Assembly: GCA_003345555.1 (NCBI GenBank)
Contig: PRDJ01000041.1
Span: forward strand, 1-64,000
Direction: 5' to 3'
Source of the DNA: Candidatus Thorarchaeota archaeon
Lineage (GTDB): Archaea > Asgardarchaeota > Thorarchaeia > Thorarchaeales > Thorarchaeaceae
DNA: 64,000 bases
Below, one piece after another: positions 10,681 through 20,522 of this stretch. How positions within the stretch are numbered: the stretch's first letter is position 1; each line of letters begins with the position of its first letter. The notes beneath the pieces were generated by a model. It did not search any database and was not told the origin of the DNA. It saw nothing but the letters and a program-made list of their open reading frames with translations. A program made the translations under genes and the position numbers.

Positions 10681-10710
10681 CATACTGGAGCCAATTGGAT
10701 CTAGCATTTC

Positions 10711-10727
10711 ATGCCCGCAACGGGTAT
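10711..10727 (+). terminator. Possible stem-loop downstream of mutL
   Basis: ATGCCCG-CAA-CGGGTAT (7 bp stem including one G:U) about 30 nt after the mutL stop. Confidence 0.25.
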
Positions 10728-10870
10728 GGCATCGCGGAAACCGTTCGCAGGGGCCGAATGGGGGAAGTTCGGAAAAGCGAATAGTTTTACTAGGATCTAG
10801 CAAGTAATGTAGAGCGCCTCTTTATCGAAAAACGGTCTGCTGTGCCGGGATTCGGAGATGACGATGGCCT

Positions 10871-11272
10871 TTGAGCACGACGTGGTTCATTGCCAAGGAA
10901 TACCTCAAGCGACTCCAAATCAGCTTTGAGGAGAATGCCCGCAAGACATTCAGTGTTCGACCTCACGCCCCGCCAGAGCCTGTCGAAATCGAAGTGTTCC
11001 CGGGCACGAACTGGATAACTCTAACGACGAGATTGATGGACCTATCCGACATACCGGATGGAAAAAGAAAGGGCGCATACGAGAAGCTGCTCAAATCCAA
11101 TGCCAAACTTGCCGAGGTCAGTTTTGGAATTGACAAGAAAGACTGCCTTATCATCCGCAACGCGATTCCTGTCGAAGGCATATCGTATGATGCGTTCAGT
11201 TCAACCTATGAGGCACACATTGCAGGGATCAAGTTCTTTCAACAGACTCTCCTTCCCGTGCTTGAGCAATAA
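10871..11272 (+). CDS. Conserved hypothetical, possible YbjN/secretion-chaperone-like fold
   Basis: 133 aa ORF; its C-terminal half shares a spaced pattern with the protein at 25293..25778. Confidence 0.5.
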   Translation: MSTTWFIAKEYLKRLQISFEENARKTFSVRPHAPPEPVEIEVFPGTNWITLTTRLMDLSDIPDGKRKGAYEKLLKSNAKLAEVSFGIDKKDCLIIRNAIPVEGISYDAFSSTYEAHIAGIKFFQQTLLPVLEQ

Positions 11273-11348
11273 GCGAACTCGCTGAATGCTGTTTCCTACA
11301 TACTATCACAGATTCCCCAAGAGGACATGATCCCGGCTGGTCTAGAGT

Positions 11349-14027
11349 CTATGGACTGAACATCGCCACTACTAGGGGTGTAATGTTCGCTTCAATCAGT
11401 GCTCCGATGAAGAGGAAGAAGAGCACCATTGCGTACGTTCGCCATAGACGCATGTCTTTCAAAAGAACCCAAGTCTTCAAACGAACCGACCCCCAGTCCT
11501 TGGATTGGATACTCGGTGCCAAGTCACGCGCAATCCTCAGAGAAGCGGCAGCAGCAAAGAGGAAGGCCGGTATCTCTACTATGCCATGCGGCAGAATCAT
11601 TGCCAAATAATGGACCACACTTCCGCCTATCAGCGAATCGACTGTCCCTAAACCAGCAACCCAGAGCGCAGTGGATAGCACCTCGGCGACTGCAACAGAC
11701 ATAAGGCTCAGGCGAATATAAGTGACTAGCACAGTCTCGTTCTTGATTTGAGGAGTTCCGTGGTATACAAGTCTGTACAATGCAGTCATAACTATAGGCA
11801 AGATTACGAGTGCAATCAATGTAAACTGGTCATCATAGACGAAGTATTCGATGGCGAGAAGCATCAACAATGGCGGGAACCACCATCCCCGACTGTCTCC
11901 ATGGGCAATCCGATTATACAATAAGACAATGCAGCATGCCACGAACAGTATTCCCAGCGTAATGGTTGCTCTTAGTCCCAGTTCGGCAACAAACGGCCAA
12001 GCAGGATTGAGCTTGCCAGCCATAGCGTCGAGATAGGTCCACATGAAGGCAGCAATCCCGGCCATGAACGTCGCGAGCAAGCTTGCCCAGCCTACAACGT
12101 TGCCGGCTCTCTCCTCTCCCTTGCTGCCAGAAAGCCAGAGAATCAGGGTCCAAAAGACGGGACCTGCTACGAGCATGAGAAGTGTCCTTATCATGTTGTG
12201 CTCGGCTATCAAGATGAACGGTGAGACAATCTGCGCAAACACGAATTCTAATCCATTCGGACTGCCAATCTCATCGATTACGAACGCAATCAGCGAGCCC
12301 ACACTGAACACATTAATGAAGTAACTTAGAAGGAGAACTCCCAGAACCGAGCCCAATATACCGACGGCAAACATGGCTATGGAGTCCCAGATATCTCGTG
12401 CGTGCACTGTGAGAAGGGGACCGACTACCTCGCCTGTTTCCTGTCTCCACTGCTGCCGGAACTCGAAGTAGTACAATATGAAAAGAACTGCGGCTATGTA
12501 CATTGGCACAGCAACCGCGAATTCGGATGCTATACGCATCAGAGTATCGGATGCCTGAGGAATCATTAGTACTGGTCGTAATCTGAAGAAGAGTAAGCCT
12601 TCAATTGAAGCTGGCGTGACTAGTGCCTCGATTAAGTAGTCCATGCCGGGCAGCAGGACCCAGACGGCTACAGAGGTAAGGAGTCCTGCGAAGAATGCGA
12701 AACCTTCCAGTCCTCCTTTTGTTCTGCGACGAATGTAGTGGCCAAGAACACCAAGCAATAACATCGTGCTCAACGGGATGATTATCATTAATAGCGTCAG
12801 AATCGTTGGGGGTACGAGAGCTGCATTACTCAACCCATTGAGACTCATATACTGAACACTCTCGTCGACCTGGTCGGGATAGACGAATAGCTGATGTGAC
12901 ATGAAGTTGTAAGCGAAGTTCAACGAGACGCCCATGACCGCTCCGACAAACGCTCCTGTGGCTAGTGCACCACTCCCGACTGCCGAAAGCAGATTAACCA
13001 CCGTATTCTTCCAGTGAACATTCGACAGCCTAGTGCGACCGCTCCTAATCGTTTCAAGAGATCTCTTGTAGAGAACCTGCGCAAAACCCTCTGACATCGG
13101 GAGTAAGACTAGTGCAAAGAGTATTGGCGGTGCTGCCTGAACTATCCCTAACATATAATACTGGCCCAGGCTGTCAAGCAGATTCGCTTGCATTCTCTGA
13201 ATAATCTCAAAGGCAATCAAGATGACAGTGAGTAGGATATTCAGCCTGAAGAACCAACCAAGAACCCCGCGCATCATCTCGGACCCAATATCCCGGTCGC
13301 CCAGCTTAATGCCAAGCCCTTTAGCTATGCGGTTGGATGCGGGGTATCCGAATCTGTAAATCCAAGTCAGAAAGACCCATATTCCTACTGCGTAGAAGCT
13401 GACGTTTGTATTGGGGGTCATGTCAAGATTGAAGGACATCATGTACACTCCAACGCTAGGCAGTAAGGTCGCTAGTCCGATTATGAGGTAATCCTTCCAC
13501 GATTCGCTCCATGCCCTTGAGACTACGTCTGGGTTCAGAGGCTGAGACTCAGCTTCTGAGAATGTTATGTGATTCAGGCGGTCTCGCAGCCCCGAATAAC
13601 CATCGCTGAGCGGCCGGTGACCAGTCAGCCTGTTCATCAAATTCCCGAATCGCAACTCTAGCGGTTCCTGCAGAGCCAACTTCGCGACAAGCACAACTTG
13701 GCCAAAGAGAACAGCAATAAAGGCAACCATAATCCAAGTGAAGAATTCCTGTAGAGCGTAGGCGAAATGGTAGATGAAATTCGTAATGAGTACCCAGTAT
13801 AGGTCGCTCGCATCCAGAGTGTCAGTGAACCCAGAAGGGAGCCCGTAGCTTGGGTCAGACGCCCAGATATTGTAGATGAAGTATGTGACCGCTTTGATTG
13901 CCATAAGAAGTATGAAAGCCTCAATGAAGTGGTTTCTTCGGTCACGAAAGGCAACAAGATAGACGAAGGCCACAACCAAGGTGGGAAGGAACTCAAGAAG
14001 AATAGTCAGTGGGGTGATGTCAGTCAC
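11349..14027 (-). CDS. Large polytopic membrane protein with SpoIIM-like C-terminal region
   Basis: 892 aa with many hydrophobic segments; C-terminal 'VHYLAMILPHGIVEIPAFLFAAAASLRIARDL' is typical of stage II sporulation protein M family proteins. Confidence 0.7.
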   Translation of the reverse strand: MTDITPLTILLEFLPTLVVAFVYLVAFRDRRNHFIEAFILLMAIKAVTYFIYNIWASDPSYGLPSGFTDTLDASDLYWVLITNFIYHFAYALQEFFTWIMVAFIAVLFGQVVLVAKLALQEPLELRFGNLMNRLTGHRPLSDGYSGLRDRLNHITFSEAESQPLNPDVVSRAWSESWKDYLIIGLATLLPSVGVYMMSFNLDMTPNTNVSFYAVGIWVFLTWIYRFGYPASNRIAKGLGIKLGDRDIGSEMMRGVLGWFFRLNILLTVILIAFEIIQRMQANLLDSLGQYYMLGIVQAAPPILFALVLLPMSEGFAQVLYKRSLETIRSGRTRLSNVHWKNTVVNLLSAVGSGALATGAFVGAVMGVSLNFAYNFMSHQLFVYPDQVDESVQYMSLNGLSNAALVPPTILTLLMIIIPLSTMLLLGVLGHYIRRRTKGGLEGFAFFAGLLTSVAVWVLLPGMDYLIEALVTPASIEGLLFFRLRPVLMIPQASDTLMRIASEFAVAVPMYIAAVLFILYYFEFRQQWRQETGEVVGPLLTVHARDIWDSIAMFAVGILGSVLGVLLLSYFINVFSVGSLIAFVIDEIGSPNGLEFVFAQIVSPFILIAEHNMIRTLLMLVAGPVFWTLILWLSGSKGEERAGNVVGWASLLATFMAGIAAFMWTYLDAMAGKLNPAWPFVAELGLRATITLGILFVACCIVLLYNRIAHGDSRGWWFPPLLMLLAIEYFVYDDQFTLIALVILPIVMTALYRLVYHGTPQIKNETVLVTYIRLSLMSVAVAEVLSTALWVAGLGTVDSLIGGSVVHYLAMILPHGIVEIPAFLFAAAASLRIARDLAPSIQSKDWGSVRLKTWVLLKDMRLWRTYAMVLFFLFIGALIEANITPLVVAMFSP

Positions 14028-14217
14028 AGTTCGGGGTCTCCCCTAGTTCTCAGACATGCCCCCTCCAGCCGATGGTAAAAAACATTCGTTGGATATCCCG
14101 GTCTCCAATGCACCGGCAGGACCGCGAGCTCATACTCCGAACTACTGATGGTCCAGTCCCGAGAGGAAGCTACTACTTATTGAGCTGTTGAGCAGTATAG
14201 ACCGGCGAAGATGCAAT

Positions 14218-16206
14218 ATGTTGCCGCAGGATATCGTCGAGTGCGTGGCTGATCTCGTTTCAGGTATACGTTCCATTGACTACGTACGGGAGATCTCTCG
14301 TTTTCACAGAATACAGGCGAGCCCGGGTTTTCGTGGTGCCATTGAGTATCTCAAACAAGAGATTTCTAAAGTGTCTGGAGCAGAAGTCAAGTTATTCGAA
14401 TTCCCGGAGGATACAACGAAAGACATCGAAACGTGGGAGAGTAACTACGGATGGTTTCCGAACCATGGTGTACTTTCCTTGCTCCAACCCGAGCAGAGGA
14501 TTCTCGCAGACTTCGATTCTGAACCCGTATCTCTGATAGGGCAGTCATGCTCCGCAGACATTGAGACCGATGTGGTATACGTAGGAAAGGGGTTCAGACC
14601 CGAAGATTTTCAGGGTAAGGAAATTGCAGGGAAAATCGTGTTGGCCGAGGGGAGAGCATCAAATGTGCATAAGGCTGCATGTATCGAGCGGGGTGCGGCA
14701 GGGATTCTTCTGTTTCAAGCTCCTTCAGGAATTCAAGAGGTCCCCGACCTGCGTCCCTATGCCGCCTTATGGCCGAGGCCCGGTGAAGCCCAGAAGACCC
14801 GATTCGGCTTTGCGCTCACTTACTCAGACGGGATGAAAATCAAGCAGTGGCTCGAGGAGAACAAGCGGGTCACCGTGAGGGCGAATGTTGATGCACGCCT
14901 TGGCGTGGGAAAGGCCGAGGCAGTCTCAGCTCTCATCAAAGGCACAGAATTATCAGATGAGGTCTGGCTTGTCGCTCATATTTGTCACCCTCATCCAAGT
15001 GCAAACGACAACGCATCAGGTAGCGCAACATTGCTGGAAGCTTTGAGAGTCATCTCAAGGATGATGAGAGAAGGCAAGATTCCACAGCCTAGCCTTTCGA
15101 TTAGGTTCCTTTGGGTTCCCGAATGGAGCGGCATGACCAAAATGCTGCATTATGCAAAAGAGACTGTAGCCAAATGCAGATTCATGGTCAATGCAGACAT
15201 GGTTGGAGCCGACCCCAGTAAGACCGGCTCGGTGCTGCACCTCTTCAGGACGCCCTACTCACTGCCGACGACGCTGAACAACGTTGTACGCTTTTGGTTA
15301 GCTACTGAGGTGAAGAGGAAGATGAAGCATATGTCTGCAAGTGGAAGGACCCCTCTGCCTTGGGAATACAACGTCTATTCTGGAGGCAGTGACCACGTGT
15401 TGCTCGCATCCAAGGCTTCCGGCATCCCGGCAGTCATGCTGAACCAATGGCCTGAACCGTTCTGGCATACATCTGCAGACGTTCCTGAGAACCTCAGCTG
15501 CAACCAGCTAGAGTTTGTCGCCAGAGTGGTAGTTCTAACAGCCGTCTCTCTTGGTCTGCCTAGTAGAACAATGAAAGAACTCGTATTGACTGACTGCAGG
15601 AACGAGGCAGTTGAAATCATTCACGACGTTGGTATGAAAGCCGTTCGAGAACTCTCCGCCTGTGCAGATAACCCGGAGACGCTTTACAAGAGGTATCTGA
15701 AATGGCTTGATCTTGCCCTCCAGCTTGGTCAAGCATCAATTGACTCGGCCTCACATGAATGGCCGCTAATAGAAGAACAGGAGGCTCTTAAACAAGGACT
15801 CAAGGCAAGCCTCGACATGACGTACACTGCTGAGATGGTTGTCGTGAGAAGGGCATACGAAGGAGCATGTGCCGAGGCGGGTCTCGAGCCGAAAGATGAG
15901 ACCCATTTCGAGACCGGATCAGGCAGCTTCAACAAGGAGGCAAGAAGGTTGATCAAATATGCGCTGAACCCGGGCTACATGATGAAAGACCCCGACATCA
16001 TGCTCAGGTTCACCGGTCTTCAAGAGACGGACAGGCAGCTCTTCGAGCGCATTGACGAAATCCTGAATCTTTGTGCAGACTGGAGATCGTTGGACGATGT
16101 CTACGAGCACGTCTGTCTTGAATTCGGCTTGTATAATCCTAGTCTGTTTACGGAAATCGTCAGAGACTTGGAGAGGATGAAAGTGATAGAGACCCGGGAG
16201 GTGTAA
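14218..16206 (+). CDS. M28/DUF4910-type aminopeptidase-like protein
   Basis: 'EVWLVAHICHPHPSANDNASGSATLLEAL', 'RFLWVPEWSGM', 'VYSGGSDHVLL', 'WHTSADVPENL'. ORF opens at 14188, ATG at 14218. Confidence 0.75.
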   Translation: MLPQDIVECVADLVSGIRSIDYVREISRFHRIQASPGFRGAIEYLKQEISKVSGAEVKLFEFPEDTTKDIETWESNYGWFPNHGVLSLLQPEQRILADFDSEPVSLIGQSCSADIETDVVYVGKGFRPEDFQGKEIAGKIVLAEGRASNVHKAACIERGAAGILLFQAPSGIQEVPDLRPYAALWPRPGEAQKTRFGFALTYSDGMKIKQWLEENKRVTVRANVDARLGVGKAEAVSALIKGTELSDEVWLVAHICHPHPSANDNASGSATLLEALRVISRMMREGKIPQPSLSIRFLWVPEWSGMTKMLHYAKETVAKCRFMVNADMVGADPSKTGSVLHLFRTPYSLPTTLNNVVRFWLATEVKRKMKHMSASGRTPLPWEYNVYSGGSDHVLLASKASGIPAVMLNQWPEPFWHTSADVPENLSCNQLEFVARVVVLTAVSLGLPSRTMKELVLTDCRNEAVEIIHDVGMKAVRELSACADNPETLYKRYLKWLDLALQLGQASIDSASHEWPLIEEQEALKQGLKASLDMTYTAEMVVVRRAYEGACAEAGLEPKDETHFETGSGSFNKEARRLIKYALNPGYMMKDPDIMLRFTGLQETDRQLFERIDEILNLCADWRSLDDVYEHVCLEFGLYNPSLFTEIVRDLERMKVIETREV

Positions 16207-16698
16207 GGAACGAAGCAGACTTCATGGCCTTACAAGAAGGTAGTATTCGCTGGGACTTTCGATCACTTGCATGAGGGCCACAAGCATTTGCTGAGAACCG
16301 CCCTCAAACTGGGGGAATGGGTGGGAATCGGCATCACGACAGACCGATTGCTTGGCGAGAAGACCGACCCTGATAGAATCCAGAACTTCGACGAGCGAAA
16401 GAAGTCAGTCCTAGAGTTCGTAAAGAAGGAAGGTCGGAGCGAAAGATGTACCATGTTTGCGGTAGACACCAAGGAGGGGGGTGCTGAATCCATGAAAGGT
16501 CTTGAGGCGCTCATAGTCTCAGATGAGATAACAGTCGTCGCTAACGCATTCGAGATAAACGAGAAGCGTGCACAGAACCGCCTTCCTCGCTTTCACATAG
16601 TCGTCGTCCCGCGAGTCAGAACCGAAGATGGAGCGCCGTTGTCTTCTTCGAGGATAAGGCGAGGAGAATCCTTTGACCGCAAGAAGCTCGTCTATTAG
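16207..16698 (+). CDS. coaD: Phosphopantetheine adenylyltransferase (archaeal CoaD); 5' end lacks an in-frame canonical start
   Basis: 'KKVVFAGTFDHLHEGHKHLLRTAL' and 'PLSSSRIRRGE'. The called ORF starts at TTG 16267, which would cut off the essential GTFD; the open frame runs back to the stop at 16204-16206 with no ATG/GTG/TTG before that motif. Confidence 0.8.
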   Translation, partial: GTKQTSWPYKKVVFAGTFDHLHEGHKHLLRTALKLGEWVGIGITTDRLLGEKTDPDRIQNFDERKKSVLEFVKKEGRSERCTMFAVDTKEGGAESMKGLEALIVSDEITVVANAFEINEKRAQNRLPRFHIVVVPRVRTEDGAPLSSSRIRRGESFDRKKLVY

Positions 16699-17966
16699 TC
16701 TCCTGAAGGAAATAGCTGGGTCTGAGCGTACTTGATTTCGAACGCCGCGTTATCGAGCAGCTCCAAGTACCGAATAGAACTCGCAACCTTCTCCGCCCTT
16801 CGTCGAGCAGTCGTGTCCCAAACCATGACATCTGCACCGATGGAGGCACCCCCGCGAACCTGATTCATGCGGGCATGATCGAACCTAGGGAAGAGACCAA
16901 TTCGGAAAGCGTCCTCAAGATCGAGCTGCGATCCGAACGAACCCGTCATATAGACCGTTTGGATTCGGTCGGGAGAAAGGCCGCAGGCTTGGAGCACAAC
17001 TGCAATCGCGGCATGAATGGCGGCTTTTGATTGCTGAACCAGCCTCACATCGGGCTGCGAAACATAGACCGGATGCCCAGATGCGCTTTCGACGGCCTGA
17101 CAAAGCAGGTACCTCGCAGTAACATGACTCCTAGGAAGCCAGACTGATTCCATACTCCGATTGAATGAACCAACAGAATCGATGATTCCCGCCCTGAGCA
17201 TTTCGGCCAAGGCTGAAACTATGCCGGTCCCACATATTCCCCCCGGTTTCTCGTTGCCTATTACTTCTGGGAGCGGCCTCAGACTGCTGCGATTTATCTT
17301 CACTCTGAATATCGCACCACTCTTCGCGGGCATTCCACACTCGATGGCCATACCTTCGAAAGCTGGCCCCGATGCAGCCGATGCCACCCAGAGTCCCTTG
17401 TGTGACTGAAGGAGAACCTCAGTATTAGTCCCGATGTCAATCATCAATGACGGCTCTGCCCTACCGATTAAGTTGGAGGCTTCGAGCACCGCAAGAGCAT
17501 CCGGACCCACATAGGACTCTACCACAGGAGGGGAATAACAGACCGTGTTCTTACCAAGGCACAAACCGACCATGCTTGCTTTGGTGCTAATGGAACTCTT
17601 TGTCTCTGCAACGTAAGGAGTCCGGACAAGCATATCTACGGGCAGACTATAGAACAAGTGGTGCATGACAGTATTGCCGACGACGACGACCGTCTTGACG
17701 GATTCAGGTTGGACGCCTAGTGCACTCAGAGATTCCTGCACTGCTCGGTTGATTGACTCTCTTATGATAGAGGTCAGCCATCCGGAGCGGCTCGCGTCAT
17801 TCGCTCCGTACTTGATGCGTGTGACAACGTCAAGGCCCACGACCGACTGAGGATTCTCAAAGACCCTCTCTAGGACAACCCGCTTCCTTAGGATGTCGAT
17901 TATGTGAACCGTCACCCAAGTGGTGCCAATGTCAACCGATATGCCGTAGGGAACTGTCTCGTCCAC
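16695..17966 (-). CDS. ASKHA-type corrinoid activation/regeneration protein (DUF4445/RACo-like) without an N-terminal 2Fe-2S domain
   Basis: 'GISVDIGTTWVTVHIIDI', 'VVVVGNTVMHHLF', 'PSLMIDIGTNTEVLL', 'AASGPAFEGMAIECGMPAKSGAI', 'MTGSFGSQLDLEDAFRIGLFP'. Confidence 0.82.
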   Translation of the reverse strand: MDETVPYGISVDIGTTWVTVHIIDILRKRVVLERVFENPQSVVGLDVVTRIKYGANDASRSGWLTSIIRESINRAVQESLSALGVQPESVKTVVVVGNTVMHHLFYSLPVDMLVRTPYVAETKSSISTKASMVGLCLGKNTVCYSPPVVESYVGPDALAVLEASNLIGRAEPSLMIDIGTNTEVLLQSHKGLWVASAASGPAFEGMAIECGMPAKSGAIFRVKINRSSLRPLPEVIGNEKPGGICGTGIVSALAEMLRAGIIDSVGSFNRSMESVWLPRSHVTARYLLCQAVESASGHPVYVSQPDVRLVQQSKAAIHAAIAVVLQACGLSPDRIQTVYMTGSFGSQLDLEDAFRIGLFPRFDHARMNQVRGGASIGADVMVWDTTARRRAEKVASSIRYLELLDNAAFEIKYAQTQLFPSGD

Positions 17967-18012
17967 GACTTATCGCTCTCTGATATGAGTATCCGATTAC
18001 TGCATGATGATT

Positions 18013-18483
18013 CTATCGTACAATCATGACGGGACACGAGGCGCTCTTGGCCACCTTGTCACTTATCGTGCCCACAAACACACGCCTTATTCCACTAACA
18101 CCCCGCGATCCGACAAGAATCAGGTCCACTCTCCGTTCTTCAGCCACCTCTATAATCCTGTTTGCAGGATCTCCGTGAGAAAGCAAGTCAATCACCTCGC
18201 AGCCGTAAGAACGTGCCAGTTCCTTAGCTCTAGCCAGAATATCCTCTCCTACCTTCTGCAATGCAAGGAAGGGTTGGTCGGATACGGTGTCGTGGTATGG
18301 CGTTGCAGAAACGAGCATCGGTACGACATGCAGAAGGATTATCTCGGCGCCAATGGAGGATCCGAGAAGACATGCATAGCGTACGGCCTTGTAGGAATAC
18401 TCAGAGCCATCTACTGCCACTAGTATGTTCTTCAATTGGACGGGCTCAGTATCCATGCCTAGCTCATCATCGTTGCTCATCAT
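18013..18483 (-). CDS. Universal stress protein (UspA family)
   Basis: 'KNILVAVDGSEYSYKAVRYACLL', 'VDLILVGSRGVSGIRRVFVGTISDKVAKSASCPVMIVR'. Confidence 0.93.
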   Translation of the reverse strand: MMSNDDELGMDTEPVQLKNILVAVDGSEYSYKAVRYACLLGSSIGAEIILLHVVPMLVSATPYHDTVSDQPFLALQKVGEDILARAKELARSYGCEVIDLLSHGDPANRIIEVAEERRVDLILVGSRGVSGIRRVFVGTISDKVAKSASCPVMIVR

Positions 18484-18605
18484 GGACCCGCGAGACTGAC
18501 TGGGACGAACAGCTTATCTCTCTTTCTGACTATTCTCAACAGACGCAATTCGGTTATATCGCTGTAGCACAGTGATAAGAATGATTGCCTATTCGGTGGT
18601 GCGCA

Positions 18606-18839
18606 ATGAGAATCACAGGTACTCAATACACAGTAGAGAAGAAAGAATCAGGCATTGAACTCAAGAACCAAGGTAGGGTGGTCGAGACCTTTCAGTTCCA
18701 GGGTAAGACTCTCTCTGAGGTAGCTGACGCGGTGTGGGATACACTGAAGCGCAAGGGTGTGGTAGTACAAAGGGCTGCCTTGAAGGAGGATCTTGCTGCA
18801 TTGTTCCCAGGTTCCCGTCCTTCAGGACCTCTGAAGTAG
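18606..18839 (+). CDS. Small conserved hypothetical protein
   Basis: ORF with in-frame ATG at 18606 (MRITGTQYTVEKKESGIELKNQGRVV), divergent from uspA. Confidence 0.5.
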   Translation: MRITGTQYTVEKKESGIELKNQGRVVETFQFQGKTLSEVADAVWDTLKRKGVVVQRAALKEDLAALFPGSRPSGPLK

Positions 18840-18885
18840 ATTCCCGTAGACGACTGTGTGTTTTGTGCGAGGGGAGCCCCAATAT

Positions 18886-20409
18886 CTAGGTGCGTTGGCC
18901 TGTTGGCGGCGCACCGAGGACTTGGTTTCCCCGCACCAGGTCTTGAAGTGTCTTGAGCAGGTCAGTTCGTGAGACTCGGACTTGCTCCATAGAATCCCTG
19001 TCTCTAATCGTGACAGTATTGTCCTTGAGTGACTGATAGTCCACCGTCACACAGAACGGAGTACCTACTTCGTCTTGGCGCCTGTATCTTCGGCCTATGG
19101 AACCGGAGGAATCAAGGTAAGCCACTAGTCCGCTGTCGAGAAGCTCCTTGTGAATCTCAGCAGCTGGTCCTTCAAGTTCAGGCTTTCCCATTAGTGGGAA
19201 GACACCGACCTGAATCGGTGCTATGTGAGGCGGGAACTTCAACCAGACCCTTTCACTATCCTCGGCATAGGCGCGGTCTATGTGACAGAAAAGGGGTCTC
19301 TCAACGCCGAATGCAATCTCGAGTACATTGGGCACAACCGTTTCAGTGCCCGACTTCACGCTCAAACTTTCTTTCGAGAATTCTTGGTGTCGGCCCAGAT
19401 CATAACTGCCTCTGTCATGTATGCCGCAGCACTCAACCCAACCAAAGCTATTCGTATACACTTCTATGTCCCAAGCATCAGCTGCATAGTGTGCACGCTC
19501 TGCAGGCAGATGCTGACGCAGTCTCATTGATTCGAGCGAGAATCCCATGGTCCTGAAAATCCTGAACGCCAAATCAACGCACCATGCGTAGGCCTTCGTC
19601 TTGAAGTGCCCTTGCTCCAAGGCATCAGATATACTGAAGAGCTGGACCTGATTCGGCCCATCAATCTGAGCTTGGTAGGGCAATAGCGGCAGCTCATCAC
19701 CCTTGATGCTATCAAACTGGGACCAAGACTGTTCGTCTTCGGTAAGTATGAAGAGCTGGCCCTCGACTTGAGTGAACTCTCGAAGCCTGAGCATTCCTTG
19801 CCTGGGAGAAATCTCATTACGGTATGCCTTGCCAATCTGAAACACGCCTGCTGGCAGCTTGTCACGGAAGAATGTGAGAAGCCGCTTGAAGATCAGATAC
19901 GTGGTTGTGGCAGTTTCTGGACGCATGTACGCATCTTGATCGAGGCCAAGCCGGGTTTTCAGCATGAGATTGAATCGTTCGACAGGACCCAGCTCGCCCT
20001 TGCACGCCGGACATCGAACACCCAATTCCTTGATTTTCTTTGTAAGCTGGTCCAGAGAGAGTCCCCTGATCTTGGCATCCGGTGCCTGCTCTTCGATGAG
20101 ATTGTCCGCGCGGTATGCTTGGCCACATTTGGTACAACGAGTCACCGGGTCTACAAAGCCTTCGAGGTGACCTGATGCCTTCCAGACGATTTCGGGAGCT
20201 ACAGTGGGGCACTCAACTTCCCAATAGTTGACACGCACGAATGAATCACGGATGGCTGCCTCCAAGCGGTTCTTCATCAGCTTGCCCAAAGGACCAAGAT
20301 CGTAGAGACCGGAGCTGCCGCCGTATATCTCAGGCGACGGCCCCCAGAAAAAGCCTCTCTTCTTACAGAGCCCTACGACAATGTCACTGATGTCTCTCTT
20401 TGAAGTCAT
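18886..20409 (-). CDS. glyS: Glycyl-tRNA synthetase (archaeal/eukaryotic alpha2 type)
   Basis: 'CKKRGFFWGPSPEIYGGSSGLYDLGPLG', 'QIGKAYRNEISPRQGMLRLREFTQVEGQLF', 'HIAPIQVGVFPLM'. ORF opens at 20541; likely start MTSKRDISDIV at 20409. Confidence 0.95.
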   Translation of the reverse strand: MTSKRDISDIVVGLCKKRGFFWGPSPEIYGGSSGLYDLGPLGKLMKNRLEAAIRDSFVRVNYWEVECPTVAPEIVWKASGHLEGFVDPVTRCTKCGQAYRADNLIEEQAPDAKIRGLSLDQLTKKIKELGVRCPACKGELGPVERFNLMLKTRLGLDQDAYMRPETATTTYLIFKRLLTFFRDKLPAGVFQIGKAYRNEISPRQGMLRLREFTQVEGQLFILTEDEQSWSQFDSIKGDELPLLPYQAQIDGPNQVQLFSISDALEQGHFKTKAYAWCVDLAFRIFRTMGFSLESMRLRQHLPAERAHYAADAWDIEVYTNSFGWVECCGIHDRGSYDLGRHQEFSKESLSVKSGTETVVPNVLEIAFGVERPLFCHIDRAYAEDSERVWLKFPPHIAPIQVGVFPLMGKPELEGPAAEIHKELLDSGLVAYLDSSGSIGRRYRRQDEVGTPFCVTVDYQSLKDNTVTIRDRDSMEQVRVSRTDLLKTLQDLVRGNQVLGAPPTGQRT

Positions 20410-20522
20410 ACTGAGTCCGAAGCGAAGGCAAAGATGCACTGTCTTAAACCTATTCTCAAAGGCCCTTGGCATCACATGGGCTCCAGCATTCTTATTAGGG
20501 CTCCAAGGAGACCGGGTGAAAG

